Part shown: piece after piece, positions 34,616 through 41,692 of the stretch
Position numbering within the stretch: the first letter of the stretch is position 1
Layout of the letters: each line of letters starts with the position of its first letter
Source: Saccharothrix sp. NRRL B-16314
GTDB lineage: Bacteria > Actinomycetota > Actinomycetes > Mycobacteriales > Pseudonocardiaceae
Direction: 5' to 3'
Assembly (NCBI RefSeq): GCF_000716595.1
Contig: NZ_JNXC01000011.1
Coordinates: 1 to 64,000, forward strand
Length of the DNA stretch: 64,000 nucleotides
Notes under the pieces: generated by a model
Databases searched by the model: none
Told to the model about the DNA's origin: nothing
What the model saw: only the letters and a program-made list of their open reading frames with translations
Made by a program: the position numbers and the translations under genes

Positions 34616-36682
34616 TCAGCGCACGGCCGTCATGGGCGCGCCCACAGAAGGGTCCTTGGTGTTGACGAGGAACTCGGTGGCGGGCAGGGAGCCGTCCGGT
34701 GCGCGAGGCCCCTCGGCGGTGGCGGACTCCAACTCGCGCAGGACCTGGGTGCCCCAGCCCGGCCCGTCCCAGGTGTTCCCCTCCTCGGGGACCCGTCGGA
34801 CGGGCACGACCTGTTCGCGGTTGCCGAAGGAGAAGTTCCGGCGCACCGCGGAGTTCGACGTGCCCAGCGCGAAACCGTCCCCGGCGTTGCGCAGGGCGCT
34901 GTTGCGGGTGAACAGCTTGGGCGTGCCACCGCCGGCGGTGAAGGCGTGTCCGTTGTTCTTCCACGCGGCGCTGCGCGTGACGACGTGCGCGCCCAGGTCG
35001 CCGAGGTCGAAACCGTGGCCCGACCCGCTGACCGCCGGCAGGGACCAGCGGTTGATCCCGTTGCCCCACGACCAGGTGGAGTCCACGGTGACCGGGTCGG
35101 CGAAGCGTTCCGCCGCCACCCCGTCGTCGACGTTGTCGAACGTCCGGCAGCCGCGCACCACGTTGCCGGCGCCGGAACCCGGCCCGATGGTCAGGCCGTC
35201 GGCGTCGCGCCCCGCGGTGTCGTGGTTGTCGTGGAAGTCGCTGTCCAGCACCTGGTTGTCGCCGGTGCCGGCGCCGTGCAGGTGCAGCCCGGTGCCGAGG
35301 TTGCCGTGGGCCGACAAGCCCTGGAAGACCGTGGCACGGCACGATTCGCACGAGTAGGCGGTGCCGGGCGCACCGCTGATCTCCAGGTCGCGCACGACCC
35401 AGTGCGCGGCCGTCTGCGTGATGAACGGGCCGCCGCCGGGGACCAGGCTCGCGTCGAGGACGGCGCGCTCCCCCGCCGGGCTGGTCAGGGTGATGGGCCG
35501 GTCCGGGGTGCCGCTGGTGGTGATCTCCACGGGCGCGGTCGGGCGGTGCGTGCCGCCGCGCAGGTGGATGGTCTGCCCCGGTCGCACCACGGACACCGCG
35601 CGCCCCAGCGATGCGAACGGGGCGGCCTCGGTGCCCGCCCCCGCGTCGTCACCGTCGGGGGAAACGTAGAGCGCCGTCGGTGCCGCAGCCGGAGGCGTCG
35701 TCGTCGCACGAACGGTCGTGGACGCCGCCGAAGTGGTGATGGTGGGCAACGCGATCTCGTCGGGCCGCCCGTCCGGGGGCGTGATCCACACCGTCACCGC
35801 CAGCGCCGTGCCTCCCACGATCGGGACAGCGACCAGGGCCGGTTTCGTCCACAGCAGGTCGAACAGCCGCCGCACCGCTTCGACCACACCGGTCTGCACG
35901 GACGCGTGCGGCAAGACGGACGGCACGGCCAGCAGGCCGATCCCCAGCGCCAGGTACTCGGACGACGTGCGCGGTGCGCTCGCCGCCGTGCACACCGCAC
36001 AGCCGCGCACGTGGCGGGCGAGGCGCTTGAGCCACCGCCGTTCCGGCACACCGGTCCACCCCCGGCCCGCGTCCGCCAGGCCCGGACAGCGGGGAGCGGC
36101 CCGCCACGCGTGCAGCACCGTGCGGGCGGTCAGCAACCGCTCCTTCATGCGCTGCACCCGCACCGCCGTGTGCGCGGTGCTGAGCGACAGCGCCTGGGCC
36201 ACCTCGGCGCGGGTCAACTCGCCGTTGACCTCCTGCCACCACAGCGCGAGCACCCGTTGCTCGTCCGGCTCCAGCCAGCGCGTCGCGGCGAGCATGTCCT
36301 GTCGCTCCTGCGCCACCACCACCCGGTCGACCGCGTCCTCCGCCACCCGCGCGCCGGGGTCGGACGGGTCCGCGGCCTCGTCCAGGGGCAGGCGGCGGAC
36401 GAGGGCGGCGCGGCGACCGCGCGCGTGGTTGCGGACCTGCCGGATGGCCGTCGTGACGACCCACGCGCGGAACCGCTCCGGGTCGTTGAGCGAGGGCAGG
36501 CCCCGCACCACCCGCAGCATCGTCTCCTGCACCACGTCGTCCGCCTCCGGGTCGCCGGGCAGTGCCCGGTGGACCACGTTGCCGACCAGCGGCAGGTAGG
36601 CGGCGACGAGGTCGTCCAGCGCGCGCCGATCACCTGACCTTGCCGCCGCGACGACCTCGGCTCCGACTGTCGGGCCCACCAC
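34616..36682 (-). CDS. ECF sigma factor fused through a zinc-type motif and membrane helix to a PL9-like pectate lyase domain
   Basis: A 688-residue fusion. Residues 8-95 are sigma region 2 (ADDVVQETMLRVVRGLPSL, FRAWVVTTAIRQVRNHARG); 125-185 are region 4 (LEPDEQRVLALWWQ, ALSLSTAHTAVRVQRMKERL). Cys199, His224, Cys228 and Cys231 form C-x24-H-x3-C-x2-C, the zinc anti-sigma pattern. Hydrophobic stretches lie at 243-259 and 281-300, then a Thr/Pro linker. Residues 338-688 form a parallel beta-helix of PL9 type (YVSPDGDDAGAGTEAAPF, GNVVRGCRTFDNVDDG). Compared with PL9 enzymes, the third Asp of the DDGxD calcium motif is Ala523 and the Lys of GNGFKLGG is Asp559, so it may sense pectin without cutting it. 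It is divergent from pectinesterase and pectate lyase genes. The GTG at 36682 follows GGGAGGGG. Confidence 0.88.
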   Translation of the reverse strand: MVGPTVGAEVVAAARSGDRRALDDLVAAYLPLVGNVVHRALPGDPEADDVVQETMLRVVRGLPSLNDPERFRAWVVTTAIRQVRNHARGRRAALVRRLPLDEAADPSDPGARVAEDAVDRVVVAQERQDMLAATRWLEPDEQRVLALWWQEVNGELTRAEVAQALSLSTAHTAVRVQRMKERLLTARTVLHAWRAAPRCPGLADAGRGWTGVPERRWLKRLARHVRGCAVCTAASAPRTSSEYLALGIGLLAVPSVLPHASVQTGVVEAVRRLFDLLWTKPALVAVPIVGGTALAVTVWITPPDGRPDEIALPTITTSAASTTVRATTTPPAAAPTALYVSPDGDDAGAGTEAAPFASLGRAVSVVRPGQTIHLRGGTHRPTAPVEITTSGTPDRPITLTSPAGERAVLDASLVPGGGPFITQTAAHWVVRDLEISGAPGTAYSCESCRATVFQGLSAHGNLGTGLHLHGAGTGDNQVLDSDFHDNHDTAGRDADGLTIGPGSGAGNVVRGCRTFDNVDDGVAAERFADPVTVDSTWSWGNGINRWSLPAVSGSGHGFDLGDLGAHVVTRSAAWKNNGHAFTAGGGTPKLFTRNSALRNAGDGFALGTSNSAVRRNFSFGNREQVVPVRRVPEEGNTWDGPGWGTQVLRELESATAEGPRAPDGSLPATEFLVNTKDPSVGAPMTAVR

Positions 36683-36781
36683 GTCGCCCCTCCCGTCGCC
36701 CTGCCGCCCGGTGTGCGCGCGGGGCGGCGGACGTGCGGGCCCGGGTCGCGCTGATCTGAACGAGTGAACCCTGCCAGTTCC

Positions 36782-36795
36782 TGTTATCGCTAACA
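36782..36795. promoter_or_regulatory. LacI/GalR-type operator in the sigma-pectinase gap
   Basis: TGTTATCGCTAACA has perfect TGTTA/TAACA arms and differs by one base from TGTTAGCGCTAACA, a frequent operator of actinobacterial LacI-family sugar repressors. It lies between the divergent sigma-fusion and pectinesterase genes. Confidence 0.5.
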
Positions 36796-36889
36796 AGCGG
36801 TCGGGTCTGTGCAATCGCAGCCCTGTCCACGGCCCTGCCGGGACGGGACGGGCTCACCGTCATCGATGCCGGTTGCGAGAGGAATCCCT

Positions 36890-38362
36890 GTGCTCGACAG
36901 CAGAAGCGAAGAACCCGACCACGTTCGGCGGACCCGGTGGCCGGTGCGGGCGCCGCGGCTGCCCTGGGCCGCGGCCACCGCGGCGCTGGTCCTCGGCCTG
37001 ACGATCACGACGTCGCCGACCGCCACCGCGGCAACCCCCGTGGCGGGCTCCACGTACCAGGTCAGCGTGAACAACAGCGGCAAGTGCCTGGACGTCGTCA
37101 ACGGCGCCGCGGAGGACGGCGCGCCGGTGCACCAGTGGGACTGCTGGAACGGCGCCATGCAGCAGTGGGCGCTGCGCACCTCCGGTTCAGGCACGTTCGC
37201 GCTGGTGAACGTCGCCACCGGCAAGTGCCTGGACATCGCGTACGGCACGACCGAGATGTTCGTGCAAGCGCAGCAGTGGAGCTGCTAGGACGGGTTGATG
37301 CAGCAGTGGCGGTTGACCCCGTCGGGCAGCGGCACCTACCAGGTCGTCAACGCCCAGTCCGGGTTGTGCCTGGCCAACAAGGACGCCGGCAAGGACAACG
37401 GCGTGCCGGTGGTCCAGGAGACCTGCACCGCCAACTCGAACAAGCAGTGGCTGTTCACCCCCGTCGGGTCGACCGCGCAGCCGACCGTGGCCTCCGACGG
37501 CACCGGTCGGTACCGGACCGTGCAGGAGGCGGTCGACGCCGCGCCGTCCAACAGCTCGGCCCGGACCGTGATCACCATCAAGGCGGGCACCTACCGCCAG
37601 GTGGTGACCGTGCCCGCGAACAAGACCAACATCACGTTCCAGGGCCTGGGGTCGTCGCCGGCGCAGACGGTGCTGGTGTTCGACAACAGCGCCTACACGC
37701 ACGGCACGTTCAACAGCGCCAGCGTGTTCGTGCACGGCAGGGGTTTCGAGGCGACCAACCTGACGATGTCGAACGACCTGGACGAGAACTCCGTGCCCAG
37801 CGGCGCGCAGGCGGTCGCCGTGCACCTCAACGCCGACCGCGCGGTGTTCAGGAACGTCAGGATGCTGGGCGACCAGGACACGTTCCTGGTCAACAACGAC
37901 ACCCGCGCGTACATGGTCGACTCGTACGTCGAGGGCACCGTCGACTTCATCTTCGGCGGCGGCACGATGGTCTTCCACCGCACCACCGTGCACGAGAAGC
38001 GCACCACCGGCGGGCCGATCACCGCGGCGAGCACCCCGGCGGAGAAGAAGTACGGCTTCCTGTTCTACAAGTCGACCGTCACCGGCGTGACGAACAGCGT
38101 CACGCAACTGGGCCGCCCGTGGCGCCCGGACGCGCAGGTGCTGTACCGGGAGTCGACGCTGAACGCGACCGTGAAGACGGCGCAGCCGTGGACCGACATG
38201 TCGGGCAACTCGTGGAAGAACGCGCGGTTCTTCGAATACCGGAACACCGGCTCGGGTTCGGGCGTCAACAGCAACCGGCCGCAGCTGTCGGACTCCCAGG
38301 CGGCGGAGCACACCCCGCAGAAGTACCTCGCGGGCGGCGACGGCTGGAACCCCGTGAGCTGA
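36890..38362 (+). pseudogene. Secreted pectinesterase (CE8) with N-terminal CBM13, interrupted by an in-frame TAG
   Basis: The frame from a GTG at 36890 (GAGAGGAA upstream) encodes a signal peptide, then a ricin-B/CBM13 domain with QW repeats. A TAG at 37286-37288 falls where the sister pectate lyase gene has TGG in CWDG. After it the frame stays open to 38362: the rest of the CBM13 and a complete CE8 pectin methylesterase with GDQDTFLVNN, the nucleophile-bearing VDFIFGGGTMVFH and LGRPWRPDAQVLY. The enzyme would remove methyl esters from pectin ahead of lyase attack. Whether the stop is real, read through or a sequencing error cannot be told here. A downstream start could give a signal-less enzyme. 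It is co-directional with the pectate lyase gene 45 bases on. Confidence 0.85.
37306..37461 (+). repeat. CBM13 segment nearly identical to 38767-38922
   Basis: These 156 bases match 38767-38922 with only two differences found by eye, much closer than the flanking CBM13 sequence. This points to recent duplication or gene conversion between the two pectinase genes. Confidence 0.85.
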
Positions 38363-38407
38363 CCGGAACGACGGTCGACACCATTCGTTCGAGACAAGGA
38401 CGTTGTG

Positions 38408-39817
38408 ATGCGCAAGAGAATCCTGACGCTGCTCGCGGCCTCGGTGGCGGTGGCGGGCGCGGTCGCCGTGGGCGGCCCGTCAGCCCAGGCCGCCGTGCCG
38501 GTCGCGAACACCACCTACACCGTCGCGGTGACGAACAGCGGCAAGTGTTTGGACGTGCCCTATGGCGAGCCCGTCGACGAGCTGAAGGTCCAGCAGTGGA
38601 CGTGCTCCTCGGCGACGATGCAGCAGTGGGTGCTCCGGGACGCGGGCTCGGGTCTGTTCACGATGACCAACGTGGCCAGCGGGAAGTGCCTCGACATCCC
38701 CCACGGCGCGACCACGATGTACCTCCAGGCCCAGCAGTACTCGTGCTGGGACGGGCAGATGCAGAAGTGGCGGTTGACCCCGTCTGGCAGCGGCACCTAC
38801 CAGGTCGTCAACGCCCAGTCCGGCTTGTGCCTGGCCAACAAGGACGCCGGCAAGGACAACGGCGTGCCGGTGGTCCAGGAGACCTGCACCGCCAACTCGA
38901 ACAAGCAGTGGCTGTTCACCCCGGTGGGCGGCCGGTCCTGGTCCAACGCCGCCGACGGCTTCGCGGCCGGCACCACCGGCGGCGCGGGCGGCCAGACCGT
39001 GACCGCGACGAACTACGCCGACCTGGTGCGGTACGCCTCGTCGAGCGCCGCGCACACCATCCGGGTCGACCGGGCGATCACCGTCGCTCCGTACGGCACT
39101 GAGATCAGGGTCGCCTCCAACAAGACGATCATCGGTGTCGGCACCGCCGGCCAGATCGTCAACGGCGGCTTCAACCTCGACGGCGTGTCCAACGTGATCA
39201 TCCGGAACCTGACCATCCGCGACACCAGGATGGCCGACGACGACCCCGGTGACGACGGGTACGACTACGACGGCATCCAGGTCGACGCGTCACGCGACAT
39301 CTGGATCGACCACAACACCATCGTGCGCATGAACGACGGTCTCATCGACCTGCGCAAGGACAGCACCGACGTCACGGTGTCCTGGAACCGCCTGGGCGAG
39401 AACAACAAGGCCTTCGGCATCGGCTGGACGACCAACGTCACCGCGCGCATGACCATCCACCACAACTGGATGTACAACAACAACTCGCGCAACCCGAGCA
39501 CCGACAACGTGGCCAACGCGCACCTCTACAACAACTACATGCAGAACATCACCGGGTACGGCAACTACGCCCGGGGCAGCACGAAGATGGTCATCGAGAA
39601 CACCTACTACGACAAGGTGAAGGACCCGTACTACCGCGACGACACCGCACAGCTGCGCCAGTCCGGCAGCGTCGTGGTGAACTCGACGGGACAGCGGGAG
39701 ACCGGCGGCAACGCCTTCGACCCGCGCTCCTTCTACGCCTACGCGCTCGACCCGGCCGCGGACGTGCCGAACCTGGTCCGCGCGTACTCCGGCCCGCAAG
39801 CCGACATCGGCCGGTGA
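38408..39817 (+). CDS. Secreted pectate lyase (PL1) with N-terminal CBM13
   Basis: A 469-residue secreted enzyme. Signal peptide (1-28), a ricin-B/CBM13 domain (about 33-175) with QW motifs, then a PL1 parallel beta-helix. Calcium-site and catalytic features include DDDPGDDGYDYDGIQVDASRDIWIDHNT in parts, DGLIDLRKDSTDVTVSWN and Arg361 in NNNSRNPST. It cleaves de-esterified polygalacturonate by beta-elimination and would work after the neighbouring pectinesterase. The ATG at 38408 has AAGGA upstream. The adjacent sigma-fusion protein is the obvious candidate regulator. Confidence 0.94.
   Translation: MRKRILTLLAASVAVAGAVAVGGPSAQAAVPVANTTYTVAVTNSGKCLDVPYGEPVDELKVQQWTCSSATMQQWVLRDAGSGLFTMTNVASGKCLDIPHGATTMYLQAQQYSCWDGQMQKWRLTPSGSGTYQVVNAQSGLCLANKDAGKDNGVPVVQETCTANSNKQWLFTPVGGRSWSNAADGFAAGTTGGAGGQTVTATNYADLVRYASSSAAHTIRVDRAITVAPYGTEIRVASNKTIIGVGTAGQIVNGGFNLDGVSNVIIRNLTIRDTRMADDDPGDDGYDYDGIQVDASRDIWIDHNTIVRMNDGLIDLRKDSTDVTVSWNRLGENNKAFGIGWTTNVTARMTIHHNWMYNNNSRNPSTDNVANAHLYNNYMQNITGYGNYARGSTKMVIENTYYDKVKDPYYRDDTAQLRQSGSVVVNSTGQRETGGNAFDPRSFYAYALDPAADVPNLVRAYSGPQADIGR
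38767..38922 (+). repeat. CBM13 segment nearly identical to 37306-37461
   Basis: Second copy of the 156-base segment described at 37306-37461, here within the intact pectate lyase gene. Confidence 0.85.
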
Positions 39818-39821
39818 CCCG

Positions 39822-39865
39822 GGTGCCGAGCGGGGTCGGTGACGTCACCGGCCCCGCTCGGCACC
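39822..39865. terminator. Long bidirectional hairpin terminator
   Basis: A 44-base near-perfect palindrome: GGTGCCGAGCGGGG (39822-39835) pairs with 39852-39865, and the inner CGGTGACGTCACCG is itself palindromic. It separates the convergent pectate lyase and aldo/keto reductase genes. Confidence 0.85.
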
Positions 39866-39878
39866 GCCGGGTGCGGTG

Positions 39879-40859
39879 TCAGAGGTGCTTCTCGATCTCC
39901 GCCAGCTCGTCCGCCTCGAACGACAGGTTCGCCGTCGCGGCCACGTTGTCCTCCAGCTGCTTCACGCTGGAAGCGCCGATCAACGCCGAGGTCACGTTGC
40001 GCAGCACCCAGGCGATCGCGAGCTGGGCCAACGTCTGCCCGCGCCGCTTCGCGACGTCGTTCAACGCCCGCACCTTGGCCAGCGTCGACTCGTCCAAATT
40101 GGACGACGACAGGAACGGCGAAGCACCCGCCGCCCGCGAACCCTCCGGCACGCCGTCGAGGTAGCGGTCGGTCAGCACGCCCTGCGCCAACGGCGAGAAC
40201 GCGATGCTGCCCGCACCCACCTCCACCAACGCGTCCAGCAGGCCGTCCTCGATCCACCGGTTGAACATCGAGTACGACGGCTGGTGGATCAGCAGCGGCG
40301 TGCCGAGCGAGGACAGCACCCGCGCCGCCTCCACCGTCTGCTCGGCGGAGTAGTTCGAGATGCCGACGTACAACGCCTTGCCCGAGCGCACCACGTGGTC
40401 GAGCGCGCCCATCGTCTCCTCGATCGGAGTGTCCGGGTCCGGCCGGTGGTGGTAGAAGATGTCGACGTAGTCGAGCCCGAGCCTCGTCAGCGACTGGTCC
40501 AGCGAGCTGACCAGGTACTTCCGCGAACCCCACTCGCCGTACGGGCCGTCCCACATGTCGTACCCGGCCTTGGTGGACACCAGGATCTGGTCCCGGTACG
40601 GCCGGAAGTCGTCCGCGAACAGCCGGCCGAAGTTCTCCTCCGCGCTGCCGGGCGGCGGGCCGTAGTTGTTCGCCAGGTCGAAGTGGGTCACACCGAGGTC
40701 GAACGCCCGGCGCAGGATGGCGCGCTGGCCGTCCAGGTGCCGGTCGTGGCCGAAGTTGTGCCACAAACCGAGGGACACGGCGGGCAGCTTGAGCCCGCTG
40801 CGACCGGACCGGCGGTAGGGCATCGAGTCGTACCGCGACGGAGCGGCTTCATACGTCAT
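39879..40859 (-). CDS. Aldo/keto reductase (YghZ/Kv-beta-like)
   Basis: A 326-residue TIM-barrel NADPH oxidoreductase. Catalytic tetrad motifs: Asp and Tyr in THFDLANNYG, Lys in STKAGY and His in DIFYHHRPDPDTP. The opening YRRSGRSGLKLPAVSLGLWHNFG is typical of the YghZ group, which reduces glyceraldehyde and related aldehydes. Its ATG overlaps the stop of the LacI-like gene (ATGA), so it is the third gene of the beta-mannosidase operon. It may handle a sugar or aldose released from mannan. Confidence 0.92.
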   Translation of the reverse strand: MTYEAAPSRYDSMPYRRSGRSGLKLPAVSLGLWHNFGHDRHLDGQRAILRRAFDLGVTHFDLANNYGPPPGSAEENFGRLFADDFRPYRDQILVSTKAGYDMWDGPYGEWGSRKYLVSSLDQSLTRLGLDYVDIFYHHRPDPDTPIEETMGALDHVVRSGKALYVGISNYSAEQTVEAARVLSSLGTPLLIHQPSYSMFNRWIEDGLLDALVEVGAGSIAFSPLAQGVLTDRYLDGVPEGSRAAGASPFLSSSNLDESTLAKVRALNDVAKRRGQTLAQLAIAWVLRNVTSALIGASSVKQLEDNVAATANLSFEADELAEIEKHL

Positions 40860-41692
40860 GTCGGTCCTTTACCGGTGCTTTCCCTCGGGACGAGCCTGGC
40901 CTTCGGCGACCAGCGCTCGGCGACGTCCTCGCCGGCGATGAGTTCCAGCACGGACTCGGCCACGGTGACGCCGAACTGGTGCACGTCCACGCTCATGGTG
41001 GTCAGCGCGGGCGACGTGAGCCGGCACAGCGACGAGTCGTCCCACGCCACCAGGCTGAGCCGGTCGGGCACGGCGACACCGAGTTGCTTCGCGACGCTCA
41101 GACCCGCGACCGCCATCACGTCGTTGTCGTAGAGGATCGCGGTGGGCGGCTCGGGTGCGTTGAGCAGCATGGTGGTGAGCTTCGCCCCGGACGCCTCCGA
41201 GTAGTCGCCCTCCACCACCACGGGCTCGACGCCCGCCGCCGCGCAGCCCTCGATCAGCGCGGCGGTGCGCGCCTTGGTGTGCAACAAGGTCTCCGGGCCG
41301 CTGACCCGGGCGATGCGCCGGTGCCCGAGGTCGAGCAGGTACGCGAGGGCTTCGCGCACCGGGCCCGCGTCGTCCGAGCGGACGGCGGGCACGGCGAGCT
41401 CGTCCGGCTCGCCGACGTACAGCGCGGGCAGGCCGATCTCCCGCAGCACCGCCGGGCGGTGGTCGTCCGCGGTGCGGTTCACCACCACGACCGCGTCCAC
41501 CACACCGCTCGCCGCCCACCTGCGGTAGGCGGCGATCTCGGCGTCTTCGGCGCCGACGATGTGCAGCAGCACGGAGCGGTCGCCCTCGGCGAGCCGTTCC
41601 TCGATGCCCGCGATGAACTCCATGAAGAACGGCTCCGCGCCCAGCAGCCGCGCGGGGCGGGCCAGGACCAGGCCGACGGAGCCGGTGGTCAC
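40856..41692 (-). CDS. LacI-type effector-binding domain protein without HTH
   Basis: A 278-residue protein matching only the sugar-binding part of LacI/GalR regulators: TTGSVGLVLARPARLLGAEPFFMEFIAGIEE at the start, AYLLDLGHRRIARVSGP, TAILYDNDVMAVAGLSVAKQLGVAVPDRLSLVAWDDS and SPALTTMSVDVHQFG. The usual 55-60-residue HTH and hinge are missing, and the GTG at 41692 overlaps the mannosidase stop (GTGA), so they cannot be encoded upstream in frame. It may bind a sugar without binding DNA, pair with another regulator, or be a degenerate repressor. Confidence 0.88.
   Translation of the reverse strand: MTTGSVGLVLARPARLLGAEPFFMEFIAGIEERLAEGDRSVLLHIVGAEDAEIAAYRRWAASGVVDAVVVVNRTADDHRPAVLREIGLPALYVGEPDELAVPAVRSDDAGPVREALAYLLDLGHRRIARVSGPETLLHTKARTAALIEGCAAAGVEPVVVEGDYSEASGAKLTTMLLNAPEPPTAILYDNDVMAVAGLSVAKQLGVAVPDRLSLVAWDDSSLCRLTSPALTTMSVDVHQFGVTVAESVLELIAGEDVAERWSPKARLVPRESTGKGPT

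Noticed and set aside
33281..36637. A 1118-codon open frame on the plus strand, and other long frames such as 32422-34509 and 41791-44214
   Set aside because: They are antisense shadows of high-GC genes (manA, ROK kinase, sigma fusion, GH2). Their translations are Arg/Ala/Pro filler without domains.
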